Assembly (NCBI GenBank): GCA_900551975.1
Contig: URYA01000049.1
Coordinates: 1 to 9,941 of the forward strand
DNA from: an uncultured Collinsella sp.
GTDB taxonomy: Bacteria; Actinomycetota; Coriobacteriia; Coriobacteriales; Coriobacteriaceae
Reading direction: 5' to 3'
Length of the DNA: 9,941 nt
In this document: piece by piece, positions 1-6,989 of the stretch
Layout of the letters: each line of letters starts with the position of its first letter
Numbering within the stretch: position 1 is the first letter of the stretch
Program-made: the position numbers and the translations under genes
Notes under the pieces: generated by a model
What the model saw: the letters and a program-made list of their open reading frames with translations, nothing else
Told to the model about the DNA's origin: nothing
The model's database searches: none

Positions 1-411
1 TTCAGCCTGTTTTACTTTGATCTTTTCCTGAATACTTACCAATGATTCAGTAATATAATCTGTATCAGTATAAGTACCTGCTGCTAATTTCTCTATATTT
101 CTCTTAGCTTTAGCAACATCGGCCTTAGCGGCAGTGACATTTGCCAGAGCAATCATGTATTCTTCCTTAACCAAGTTTTTGATAGCTTCCAAGGAACCTA
201 AATCACCATTAGTAAAGTTATTATTCAAATAAACAGTGATTTCCGTTTCAATCTTGCCTTTGATAATTTCGTTATTGCCATATTCTTTTTGTACTGTTGC
301 AATATTATCATTTACTTCTTTAAATACTTTATCATAAGCAGCCTGAGCTTCGTCGTTAGCTTTCTTAGCTTTATCTACAGCATCCGCCAAAGCAGCATTT
401 GCTTCGGTCCA
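1..411 (-). CDS. Partial coiled-coil protein fragment, AT-rich, foreign to the rest of the window
   Basis: Reading the minus strand in one frame gives about 137 codons with no stop, running off the left edge, so the C-terminus is missing. The predicted chain is rich in Ala, Lys, Glu and Asp with heptad-like spacing (for example AVDKAKKANDEAQAAYDKV, then ANVTAAKADVAKAKRN), which points to long amphipathic helices or a coiled coil. No catalytic motif is visible. The frame stays open to the right of 411, but there it runs antisense through the oxidoreductase gene and the protein character changes, so no genuine start lies in the window. The DNA is much more AT-rich, with A/T-ending codons, than anything to the right, and the style resembles gut Bacteroidota surface or periplasmic proteins. 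I do not recognise the family. It is most likely sequence from another organism joined to the contig in assembly. Confidence 0.5.
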
Positions 412-415
412 GGAC
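405..415. other. Abrupt composition junction (probable chimeric join)
   Basis: AT-rich coding DNA on the minus strand stops and GC-rich coding DNA on the plus strand begins within about ten bases. The plus-strand gene has lost its start codon at the same place: its frame is open upstream to a stop at 344-346, but the residues encoded left of about 407 are only an antisense reading of the coiled-coil gene. Two truncated genes meeting head to head without intergenic DNA is the usual mark of a chimeric contig or of illegitimate recombination. Confidence 0.6.
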
Positions 416-1423
416 AAGCCGTTCCCTAACGACATCTTTACGGCTCCCGAGCTCCGTTGGGCTGTGATCGGTTGCGGCGTTATTGCCAACCAGATGGCTC
501 AGTCCCTTGCCCTGGCCGGCCGCAAGCTTACGGGCGTTGCCAACCGCACGCTCACCAAGGCTCAGACTTTTGCCGACCAGTACGGCGTCGAGAAGGTCTA
601 TGACACGGTTGAGGATCTCTACGCCGATCCTGACATCGACGCCGTCTACATCACCACCCCGCACAACACCCATATCACCTATCTGCGCGCCGCCCTGGCG
701 GCCGGCAAGCACGTTCTCTGCGAGAAGGCCATCACGCTCAACTCCGCCGAGCTCGATGAGGCCCGCGCCATTGCCGCCGAACACAACGTGGTCCTTATGG
801 ACGCTACCACGGTGCTCCACATGCCCTTGTATCAAGAGCTGCGCCGCCGCATGGATGCGGGCGACTTTGGTCGCATGAACCTCGCCCAGCTCAACTTTGG
901 CAGCTATAAGGAGTACGGGGACCTGACCAACCGGTTCTACAACCGTAGTCTCGCCGGCGGCGCCATGCTCGATATTGGCGTATACGCCCTGTCCGTCATG
1001 CGCCTGTTTATGGCGAGCCAGCCCGTCGAGGTCGTGTCTCTGGGTAACACCTGCGAGACCGGCGTGGACGTTGCAGGCGGCATCGTCTGCCGCAATGCCG
1101 AGCAGCAGCTGGGCGTCGTGAGCCTTACGCTCCACTCCAAGCAGCCAAAGCGCTCGGTTATCAGCTTTGACAATTGCTATGTCGAGGTCAACGAGTATCC
1201 GCGCGCCGATCACGCGACGATCGTGTGGACCGCGGACGGTCATCGCGAGGAGGTCGCCGCGGGCACCGAGGCTTATGCCCTGTGCTACGAGATGGCTGAC
1301 CTCGAGCAGGCCGTCGCCGGCGACGATTCCAAGCGTGAGCTTCTGGATTATGCTTCTGATGTGATGGAGCTCATGACCAAGCTCCGCGCCGATTGGGGAG
1401 TCGTCTACCCCGAAGAGGAGTAA
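413..1423 (+). CDS. Gfo/Idh/MocA family NAD(P)-dependent oxidoreductase, 5' truncated
   Basis: This family oxidises or reduces sugars, inositols and related polyols with NAD(P)H in the cytoplasm; the substrate cannot be read from the sequence. The first GTG (464) lies inside the first beta strand (ELRWAVIGCGVIA), so it is not a believable start. Family-like sequence begins near 413 (DKPFPNDIF), and the true start codon was probably lost at the junction. Numbering from codon 464, the Rossmann nucleotide-binding loop GCGVIA is at residues 3-8. Next come the VYITTPHNTH strand and loop at 61-70, the CEKAI motif with the family's usual catalytic Lys at 88, and GGAMLDIGVYAL at 165-176, matching the C-terminal domain signature. 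About 337 residues fits the usual 330-350. The stop TAA is 3 bases before the deoR-family start, so the two are probably one operon and the regulator may respond to this enzyme's substrate or product. Confidence 0.88.
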   Translation, partial: DKPFPNDIFTAPELRWAVIGCGVIANQMAQSLALAGRKLTGVANRTLTKAQTFADQYGVEKVYDTVEDLYADPDIDAVYITTPHNTHITYLRAALAAGKHVLCEKAITLNSAELDEARAIAAEHNVVLMDATTVLHMPLYQELRRRMDAGDFGRMNLAQLNFGSYKEYGDLTNRFYNRSLAGGAMLDIGVYALSVMRLFMASQPVEVVSLGNTCETGVDVAGGIVCRNAEQQLGVVSLTLHSKQPKRSVISFDNCYVEVNEYPRADHATIVWTADGHREEVAAGTEAYALCYEMADLEQAVAGDDSKRELLDYASDVMELMTKLRADWGVVYPEEE

Positions 1424-1426
1424 GCG

Positions 1427-2173
1427 ATGCTTGCGGAAGATAGGCTCAACGCGATTGTGTCGATGGTGCAGCAGGCTGGCTCGGTAACGGTGCCCGAGCT
1501 TGCCGATGCCCTGGGCGTGACGGCCTCTACCATTCGACGCGACCTACAGACGCTCGACCGAGCGCACCGCATCGCCAAGGTGCACGGTGGCGCGACAAGT
1601 CTTGAGCGCGCGCACGTGACGCGCGACCTAACGATCAGTGAGCGCAGTGATCTCCATAACGACGACAAGGAGCGTATCTGCGCCCGCGCCGCGGCGCTCG
1701 TGGAGCCCGAGAGCTTTGTGTACATCGATTCGGGTTCGACAACGCTCAGACTCATCGAGCATCTTCCGCATCTCGAATCGGTCACCTATGTGACTGATTC
1801 CGTGCTCCATGCTCAGCATCTCGCTGTGCGCGGCATGCGCACCGTGGTGCTGGGCGGCGAGCTTAAACCCGAGACCGAGGCGCTCGTTGGCCCCGATGCT
1901 CTGGCAACCCTAGACCGCTACAACTTTAACTGCGGCTTTTGGGGTTCTAACGGCATTGCCGCCGAGCAGGGCTTTACGACGCCCGATATCGAGGAGGCAC
2001 AAGTAAAGCGTATCTCGATGCGCCATACGGCCAAGCGCTTCGTAATCTCGGACGCCAGTAAATTTGGCATGGTGGCGCCCGTCAAGTTCGCGGACTTCCG
2101 TGACGCAACGATTATTACCGCAGGCGATGTCCCTGCCAAGTACCGGGCAATGGACAACGTCATCACGGTCTAA
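1427..2173 (+). CDS. DeoR-family transcriptional regulator
   Basis: A complete 248-residue regulator of the usual DeoR length (about 250). The N-terminal winged helix-turn-helix covers about residues 3-56, with the recognition segment LGVTASTIRRDLQTLD at 29-44. The C-terminal sugar-phosphate sensor (DeoR_C, ISOCOT-like fold) shows the conserved DSGSTT at 101-106, VTDSVL at 122-127, LGGELKPET at 142-150 and the late FVISDASKFG block at 205-214. Members usually repress sugar or polyol catabolic genes and release DNA on binding a phosphorylated sugar. The start ATG at 1427 has a strong Shine-Dalgarno, GAAGAGGAG at 1412-1420, placed 6 bases upstream, which also overlaps the end of the oxidoreductase gene and supports translational coupling. 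The likely targets are its own operon and perhaps unlinked sugar genes. The effector is not identifiable. Confidence 0.92.
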   Translation: MLAEDRLNAIVSMVQQAGSVTVPELADALGVTASTIRRDLQTLDRAHRIAKVHGGATSLERAHVTRDLTISERSDLHNDDKERICARAAALVEPESFVYIDSGSTTLRLIEHLPHLESVTYVTDSVLHAQHLAVRGMRTVVLGGELKPETEALVGPDALATLDRYNFNCGFWGSNGIAAEQGFTTPDIEEAQVKRISMRHTAKRFVISDASKFGMVAPVKFADFRDATIITAGDVPAKYRAMDNVITV

Positions 2174-2198
2174 CAGCAGGGGACGGGCTAAGGCCAAA

Positions 2199-2233
2199 AC
2201 CACCACAAAGGGGCCTGTCCCTTTCGTGGTGGT
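2199..2233. repeat. Palindromic repeat family 1, copy 1
   Basis: The left arm ACCACCACAAAGG (2199-2211) pairs with a right arm ending GTGGTGGT at 2233; the right arm has one extra C at 2225, a one-base bulge. The loop contains CCTGTCC. It lies 25 bases after the deoR-family stop. No T-run follows, so it is not a standard intrinsic terminator in either direction. The same element recurs at 3067 and 3871. Confidence 0.85.
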
Positions 2234-2287
2234 GGGGGGCGAGCTCGATGTTGCCGTGCTCGTTGAACGACATTCTAATGAGCGTCT

Positions 2288-2956
2288 CTACAGGATTTCA
2301 TCTGGGCTGGCGGGCTTGGTTGTTTTGGGGATGCCGAGTTTGGATGACGCGAAATCGTCAACATTGTCCTTAATTCCGTCTTTGGTGTAGACAGTGACCA
2401 TATAGGTGCTGTGTCCGAATTCGCCCTTGTCGCGTGTTGCCCAGGCATCCCAGTAGGCAGCCCCGTTTCGCCCTTTGATTTTTCCGACACGGCGGAGTTC
2501 TGTTCTCTTTAATTTCTGGTTGCTATAGATGGTTCGACCGGCCTCCTCGGTGAGCCCGCACTGTCCAAGCAGCTTGTCGAGGACTTGGTTCATGTGGCGC
2601 TCATCGGTGTTTGGTGCGTAGTCGTAGGCGAGGGTGATGGAGTCGAGTGGCTGGTCGTCGATCAGATAGTTTAGCGCCTGAGGTTCAAGGCAGAAATAGG
2701 GGGAGCATCCGTCGACCTTGCCGAGCAACGGTAACTTGGACTGCCAACTTCCGGTGGGAATTGCATATTCGTAGAACACGCCACGGCAGACAAAGGAGAG
2801 CGAGGTGGCACGCGAGCCGGCGTCGATCATTCCGCAAAGATCGAAGGGCGAGGCGATACCAAAAGAAAAGGGCGTGATGACGATAAGGAAGAGCATCACG
2901 ATGGGTATGGCGAGAATGGCGATGACGTTGCGACCGGTGGAATGAGACGGCTTCAT
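2288..2956 (-). CDS. Membrane-anchored extracytoplasmic hypothetical protein
   Basis: A 222-residue protein of unknown function. A short basic N-terminus (MKPSHSTGR) is followed by one hydrophobic segment at about residues 11-35 (NVIAILAIPIVMLFLIV and on), an uncleaved signal anchor or signal peptide, so the rest should lie outside the membrane. The exported part contains four Cys (57, 84, 89, 133) after one at 41 near the membrane, which could form disulfides. There is no lipobox at the end of the hydrophobic stretch and no recognisable enzyme motif. The ATG at 2954-2956 is supported by GAGGAG about 6 bases upstream on the minus strand. It is divergent from the next gene, which has the same overall plan (anchor plus Cys-containing domain with a GQC motif), and both are bracketed by the same palindrome. 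The real-gene call is firm; the function is not known. Confidence 0.75.
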   Translation of the reverse strand: MKPSHSTGRNVIAILAIPIVMLFLIVITPFSFGIASPFDLCGMIDAGSRATSLSFVCRGVFYEYAIPTGSWQSKLPLLGKVDGCSPYFCLEPQALNYLIDDQPLDSITLAYDYAPNTDERHMNQVLDKLLGQCGLTEEAGRTIYSNQKLKRTELRRVGKIKGRNGAAYWDAWATRDKGEFGHSTYMVTVYTKDGIKDNVDDFASSKLGIPKTTKPASPDEIL

Positions 2957-3066
2957 ATGCGCTCCTCGAGACAGAGATCTGTTGAGGATAGGCAGAAATG
3001 GATATGTTCAGAGAACAATTCAAGTTTAATCTCATGGCGCGAGATGGTCGACCGTTAGCGTCGAAA

Positions 3067-3101
3067 ACCACCACAAAGGTGCCTGTCCCCTTTGTGGTGG
3101 T
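3067..3101. repeat. Palindromic repeat family 1, copy 2
   Basis: Arms ACCACCACAAAGG (3067-3079) and CCTTTGTGGTGGT (3089-3101) are perfectly complementary over 13 bases, with a 9-base loop TGCCTGTCC. It sits in the space between two divergent genes, so it cannot be a terminator for either. This is the most regular of the three copies. Confidence 0.88.
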
Positions 3102-3120
3102 GAGGAGCGCGCGGCTTCTT

Positions 3121-3149
3121 TTGGTAATAGTGTTAGCTGGCGGTATCAT
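3121..3149 (+). promoter_or_regulatory. Candidate sigma-A type promoter for the downstream anchored protein
   Basis: TTGGTA at 3121-3126 and TATCAT at 3144-3149 are separated by 17 bases and match the -35 and -10 consensus at four and five of six positions. Transcription would begin near 3156. That lies after the most upstream in-frame GTG at 3152 and favours a later start for the gene. Confidence 0.45.
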
Positions 3150-3175
3150 TAGTGCAGGTGGTGAAGGCTTGCATT

Positions 3176-3862
3176 GTGAGGTGCTTTGCTGTGAGAAGTC
3201 CTGCCCGTATTGGATTGATTGTTTTGGCGCTTGCGATCACCGTGGTTGCCATGGGCGCTGTCGGCATGGCGTTTCTACCTGCTGCGGTGACGGAGCCGGT
3301 GGTCAAGCCTGTGACTCAATCTGTCGAACTTCTGACCGGCGACGACAAGCCCGAGACCATTACCGTTGATTTTGATGGGCAGCCGGCTGTGCTGGGTATT
3401 AGCAATTATCCGCGTATTCAGCTTGGGGCCATGCGCTATACCACGGATACAAGCCTGATCGATAGGGCGTCCGAGCTACTCAAGGGCAAAACATTTAAGC
3501 GTTGGTACGGATATGCGTCCTATCGGGCAAAAGCGAACGACATGGTTGGCGGATGCCACTCTTCCATCGAGCTGGACACTGCAAACGGCGCAAAGTTATG
3601 TGATGTCTCGTACGATCCGGGCTACGAGGGCAATGAGGGTCCGGGCATCTACATCATGGACGGCGATGTCGCCTATGTCATGGAGGACGACCAGACCGAG
3701 CTCAACGATTTTATGGGCCAGTGTATCCAAGATGCCTATAAACAGACCTGCTTGCCTGACCCGCAGACTGCACGCGATAGTGGGTCTGCCCGTACATGGC
3801 TGTTCGAGGATGAGATGCCCTGGACCGTCGAATCGGGGAGTACGGGTTCGGCGAAGGAGTAG
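3176..3862 (+). CDS. Membrane-anchored extracytoplasmic hypothetical protein
   Basis: About 228 residues, function not recognised. The N-terminus is basic (RCFAVRSPAR), followed by one hydrophobic segment at about residues 12-34 (IGLIVLALAITVVAMGAVG), then a polar, acidic exported region. Cys at 127, 142, 183 and 192 could form two disulfides. I prefer GTG 3176 because AAGG at 3164-3167 sits 8 bases upstream and the candidate promoter starts transcription near 3156. The in-frame GTGs at 3152, 3158 and 3161 would give up to 236 residues, and GTG 3191 a shorter form. It shares with the divergent neighbour an N-terminal anchor, similar length and a leucine-containing helix ending in GQC (ELNDFMGQC here, VLDKLLGQC there), so they may be distant relatives; that is only a suggestion. 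It is followed after 8 bases by a copy of palindrome family 1. Confidence 0.7.
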   Translation: MRCFAVRSPARIGLIVLALAITVVAMGAVGMAFLPAAVTEPVVKPVTQSVELLTGDDKPETITVDFDGQPAVLGISNYPRIQLGAMRYTTDTSLIDRASELLKGKTFKRWYGYASYRAKANDMVGGCHSSIELDTANGAKLCDVSYDPGYEGNEGPGIYIMDGDVAYVMEDDQTELNDFMGQCIQDAYKQTCLPDPQTARDSGSARTWLFEDEMPWTVESGSTGSAKE

Positions 3863-3870
3863 AGACCGCG

Positions 3871-3905
3871 ACCACCACAAAGGTACCCGTCCCCTTTGTA
3901 GTAGT
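3871..3905. repeat. Palindromic repeat family 1, copy 3 (diverged)
   Basis: The left arm ACCACCACAAAGG (3871-3883) is identical to the other copies. The right arm CCTTTGTAGTAGT (3893-3905) has two G-to-A changes that break two pairs. The loop is TACCCGTCC. The asymmetric decay suggests an older copy. No T-run follows. Confidence 0.8.
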
Positions 3906-3915
3906 TCTCGGTTTG

Positions 3916-3970
3916 TCTCGATCTGTAACATCTTGGCCGCTAAAAGTGGGTCTGGTGTTACAGATTTAGA
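3916..3970. repeat. Palindromic repeat family 2, copy 1
   Basis: ATCTGTAACA (3921-3930) pairs perfectly with TGTTACAGAT (3956-3965) around a 25-base loop. The flanks TCTCG and TTAGA extend the stem with mismatches. It belongs with the better-preserved copy 81 bases downstream: both begin with GTTTGTCTC, then one variable base, then ATCTGTAACA. Confidence 0.75.
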
Positions 3971-3996
3971 TTTTCGATTCGGGTGTCTTCTGTTTG

Positions 3997-4051
3997 TCTC
4001 AATCTGTAACAGGTAGAGCTCTATTTGCCGACTATATGTTACAGATTGAGA
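3997..4051. repeat. Palindromic repeat family 2, copy 2
   Basis: Arms TCTCAATCTGTAACA (3997-4011) and TGTTACAGATTGAGA (4037-4051) are perfectly complementary over 15 bases with a 25-base loop, the same loop length as copy 1. It is unrelated in sequence to family 1. There is no T-tract after either arm. Confidence 0.8.
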
Positions 4052-4084
4052 TAGTAAGGGGACGAGGCCGTAACGGGTGAGCGC

Positions 4085-4229
4085 ACCTGCTCCCTATCTC
4101 TTAATCACTCAGAAAATCTTATATATAGAGACTTAGATTTGTGTATAAGATCGTACAAAGCTGGCAACAATACTTCTCGAACAACGTGAAGCCGCCCCGT
4201 AGGGCGGCCGCCCCAAGAGAGGTGATTCC
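4085..4229 (+). promoter_or_regulatory. clpB leader: AT-rich promoter region and GC hairpin before the start
   Basis: Bases 4101-4150 are sharply AT-rich next to GC-rich flanks, with TATATA (4120-4125) and TATAAG (4144-4149) as possible -10 elements. Neither has a good -35, so I do not assign a start site. I see no CIRCE (TTAGCACTC half sites) and no HspR-type HAIR dyad (CTTGAGT/ACTCAAG). Next to the start codon is a 7-pair hairpin, GCCGCCC (4191-4197), loop CGTA, GGGCGGC (4202-4208). It is followed by a Shine-Dalgarno AGAGAGGTG, about 6 bases before ATG 4230. The segment GGGCGGCCGCCC (4202-4213) is itself a palindrome, so two foldings compete. Confidence 0.5.
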
Positions 4230-6857
4230 ATGAGAATCGATAAGCTAGCAATGACGTCGCGCGAGGCGCTGCAGACCGCCATGAGCACGGCTGCCGATGC
4301 GCAGGCCGGCGCGGTGGAGCCGATTCACCTGCTGTCTGCCCTGCTCGGTGCCGGCGAGCGCAATATCTCCGTGATCATCGAGCGCATCGGCGCTGACCCG
4401 GCTCAGCTCGCACGCTCCACGCAGGATGCCATCGGCCATGCGCCCAAGGTTTCGGGCGAGGGTCAGCAGATGGGCCTGTCCAACGAGCTCGTCCGCGTCA
4501 TCGAAAAGGCCGAGAAGAAGGCCACCAAGATGGGCGACAGCTTTGTGGTGACCGAGCATCTGCTGATGGCACTTGCCGAGGACAAGGGCGAGGCGGGCCG
4601 CGTGCTGCGCGATGCCAGCGTGACCAAGGAGCGCATCGAGCAGGTCTACGAGGAGCTGCGTGGCGATGACCGCGTGACGTCTGCCGAGGACAAGACGCAG
4701 TTTGAGGCGCTGGAGCAGTACGGTCGCAACATCTGCGACCTCGCCCGCGCCGGCAAGCTCGACCCGGTCATCGGTCGTACCGACGAGATCCGTCGTACCA
4801 TCCAGGTCCTGTCCCGCCGCACCAAGAACAACCCCGTGCTCATTGGCGAGCCGGGCGTCGGCAAGACGGCCATCGTCGAGGGCATCGCCCAGCGTATCGT
4901 GGCTGGCGACGTGCCGAGCACCCTGCGCGACCGCGACCTTATCGAGCTCGACATGAGCGCGCTGGTCGCCGGCGCCAAGTACCGCGGCGAGTTCGAGGAC
5001 CGCTTGAAGGCCGTGCTCAAGGAGGTACAGAAGTCCGAAGGTAAGGTCATCCTGTTCATTGATGAGCTCCACACCATTGTGGGCGCGGGTGCCACCGAGG
5101 GCTCCATGGACGCCGGCAACATCCTGAAGCCGGCGCTCGCTCGTGGCGACCTGCATGCGATCGGCGCGACCACGCTTGACGAATACCGCAAGTACATCGA
5201 GAAGGACGCGGCGCTCGCCCGTCGTTTCCAGACCGTGATAGTTTCCGAGCCCACCGTCGAGGACACCATCTCGATCCTGCGTGGCCTCAAGGAGAAGTAC
5301 GAGATCTTCCACGGCGTGCACATCACCGATAGCGCGCTCGTGGCTGCCGCCGACCTCTCCGATCGCTACATCGCCGACCGCTTCCTGCCCGACAAGGCCA
5401 TCGATCTGGTCGACGAGGCGGCAAGTCGTTTGCGCATGGAGCTCGACAGCATGCCGGTCGAGATTGACGCCACCACGCGTCAGCTCACCCAGCTGCAGAT
5501 CGAGGAGCAGGCGCTCATGAAGGAGACCGACGACGCCTCTAAGGAGCGTCTGGAGGCCCTGCGCCAAGAGATTGCCGAGGTCCAGGAAAAGCTCAACGTG
5601 CAAAAGGCTGGCTGGCTCAACCAAAAGAACGCCATCGACCACGTGCAGGAGCTCAAGGGCCAGCTCGACGAGGCCAAGAGCGAAGAGGAGCGTGCAACGC
5701 GCAACGGCGACCTGGGCCGTGCGTCCGAGCTGCGCTTCTCCGTGATTCCGGGCCTGCAACAGCAGATTCAGGATTCCGAGGCTGCGCTCGAGGCACAAAA
5801 GCAGCAGGACGGCGAGGGCCTCAACGAACAGGTGACCTCCGATGAGATCGCCGAGGTCGTGAGCGCCTGGACCGGCGTGCCCGTGTCCAAGATGATGCAG
5901 GGCGAGCTCGACAAGCTGAAGGGCTTGGAGGGTGAGCTGCATAAGCGCGTCATCGGCCAGGACGAGGCGGTCTCCGCTGTGGCCGCGGCCGTGCGCCGCA
6001 GCCGTGCGGGTCTCTCCGACCCGGACAAGCCCATCGGCAGCTTCTTCTTCCTGGGCCCCACTGGCGTGGGCAAGACCGAGCTTGCCAAGGCGCTGGCCGA
6101 GTGCCTGTTCGATGACGAGCGCGCGCTCGTGCGTATCGACATGTCCGAGTACATGGAGAAGTTCAGCGTCCAACGTCTGATCGGTGCGCCCCCGGGATAC
6201 GTGGGATACGACGAGGGCGGCCAGCTTACCGAGGCCGTGCGCCGTCGTCCGTATTCCGTGATCTTGCTCGACGAGATGGAGAAGGCTCACCCGGATGTAT
6301 TCAACGTGCTGTTGCAGGTGCTCGATGACGGCCGTCTGACCGATGGCCAGGGTCGCCAGGTGTCCTTCAAGAACACGATCATCATCATGACGTCCAACGT
6401 GGGCTCCAAGGCCATCGCCGATCTGTCCGGCAAGGACGAGGAGGAGATGCGCCATCAGGTCGACGCGGCCATGGCTCAGACCTTCCGCCCCGAGTTCCTC
6501 AACCGTATCGACGATATCGTGGTGTTCCATCCGCTCGGCATGGCGCAGATCGAGAAGATCGTCGACATCCAGCTTGCCGACGTCCGCGCGCGTCTGGCCA
6601 AGGAGCGCATGACGCTTGCCATCACCCCGGCGGCCAAGCAGATGCTCGCCGTGGGCGGCCTGGACCCCGTGTTCGGTGCCCGTCCGCTCAAGCGCCTGGT
6701 TCAGCGCGAGGTCGTGGACGCCATCGCCGCCGCTATCATCGACGGCACGGTGCGCGAGGGCGATCAGGTGACGGTCGATGTCGACAAGGACGGCGGCTTT
6801 ACCGTCGTGTGCGATAACACACCGGCGGCCACCTACGAGGTCCCCGACGCTGAGTAG
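4230..6857 (+). CDS. clpB: ATP-dependent disaggregase ClpB (Hsp100)
   Basis: A complete 875-residue cytoplasmic AAA+ chaperone, near the usual 850-880, which with DnaK/DnaJ/GrpE threads proteins out of aggregates. The N domain (about 1-145) has the two Clp_N repeats. The first AAA+ module has Walker A GEPGVGKT at 206-213, pore loop YRG at 251-253, Walker B VILFIDE at 273-279 and paired arginines R331-R332. The long coiled-coil middle domain at about 408-525, rich in Glu, Gln and Lys, separates ClpB from ClpA and ClpC. The second module has Walker A TGVGKT at 611-616, pore loop GYVGYDEGG at 656-664, Walker B VILLDE at 677-682, R759 and sensor-2 GARPLKR at 816-822. I see no ClpP-docking loop. 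Start ATG 4230 gives the canonical MRIDKL N-terminus. It is monocistronic, with its own promoter region and terminator. No ATPase motif residue is missing. Confidence 0.98.
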   Translation: MRIDKLAMTSREALQTAMSTAADAQAGAVEPIHLLSALLGAGERNISVIIERIGADPAQLARSTQDAIGHAPKVSGEGQQMGLSNELVRVIEKAEKKATKMGDSFVVTEHLLMALAEDKGEAGRVLRDASVTKERIEQVYEELRGDDRVTSAEDKTQFEALEQYGRNICDLARAGKLDPVIGRTDEIRRTIQVLSRRTKNNPVLIGEPGVGKTAIVEGIAQRIVAGDVPSTLRDRDLIELDMSALVAGAKYRGEFEDRLKAVLKEVQKSEGKVILFIDELHTIVGAGATEGSMDAGNILKPALARGDLHAIGATTLDEYRKYIEKDAALARRFQTVIVSEPTVEDTISILRGLKEKYEIFHGVHITDSALVAAADLSDRYIADRFLPDKAIDLVDEAASRLRMELDSMPVEIDATTRQLTQLQIEEQALMKETDDASKERLEALRQEIAEVQEKLNVQKAGWLNQKNAIDHVQELKGQLDEAKSEEERATRNGDLGRASELRFSVIPGLQQQIQDSEAALEAQKQQDGEGLNEQVTSDEIAEVVSAWTGVPVSKMMQGELDKLKGLEGELHKRVIGQDEAVSAVAAAVRRSRAGLSDPDKPIGSFFFLGPTGVGKTELAKALAECLFDDERALVRIDMSEYMEKFSVQRLIGAPPGYVGYDEGGQLTEAVRRRPYSVILLDEMEKAHPDVFNVLLQVLDDGRLTDGQGRQVSFKNTIIIMTSNVGSKAIADLSGKDEEEMRHQVDAAMAQTFRPEFLNRIDDIVVFHPLGMAQIEKIVDIQLADVRARLAKERMTLAITPAAKQMLAVGGLDPVFGARPLKRLVQREVVDAIAAAIIDGTVREGDQVTVDVDKDGGFTVVCDNTPAATYEVPDAE

Positions 6858-6902
6858 ATTTTTGGGACATGCCTTAAAAGCTACCAGCCGTCTCTAAACG
6901 CC

Positions 6903-6939
6903 AAGGGCGGCGGATCCAATTGGGTCCGCCGCCCTTTTT
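6903..6939 (+). terminator. Rho-independent terminator of clpB
   Basis: GGGCGGCGGA (6905-6914) pairs perfectly with TCCGCCGCCC (6925-6934). Inside, CC and GG pair further around an AATT loop. The right arm runs directly into five T at 6935-6939. It lies 45 bases past the clpB stop and 50 bases before the next start, so it separates the two transcription units. Confidence 0.92.
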
Positions 6940-6989
6940 CGTGCGACAATCGATGATGTTGAATGGATGCGATGCAAGGAGCTATGCAG

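Noticed and set aside
464..466. GTG as the start of the oxidoreductase
   Set aside because: It is inside the first Rossmann strand, and the upstream in-frame residues look like native protein. There is no ribosome site before it.
371..1243. A 290-codon minus-strand open frame opposite the oxidoreductase
   Set aside because: It is a shadow of the Gfo/Idh/MocA gene, and it also crosses the composition junction, which no single native gene would do.
2998..3369. A plus-strand open frame running through palindrome copy 2 and into the anchored-protein gene
   Set aside because: It overlaps the better-supported gene in another frame. Its KTTTKVPVPFVVV segment is just the palindrome translated, and the same happens in the false frame through copy 1.
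2199..3905. Family 1 palindromes as intrinsic terminators
   Set aside because: No copy is followed by a T-run on either strand, and copy 2 lies between divergent genes where neither transcript would end.
2199..4051. CRISPR array
   Set aside because: Copies are hundreds of bases apart and self-complementary, with genes between them. There are no regular 25-40 base spacers and no cas genes.
4101..4113. CIRCE half-site (TTAATCACTC resembling TTAGCACTC)
   Set aside because: It has mismatches in the core and no inverted partner about 9 bases away.
4245..6530. A very long minus-strand open frame (761 codons) opposite clpB
   Set aside because: It is antisense to a complete, motif-perfect ClpB. 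GC-rich codon bias commonly leaves such shadows open, and its His/Leu/Val/Gly-rich chain has no recognisable domain.
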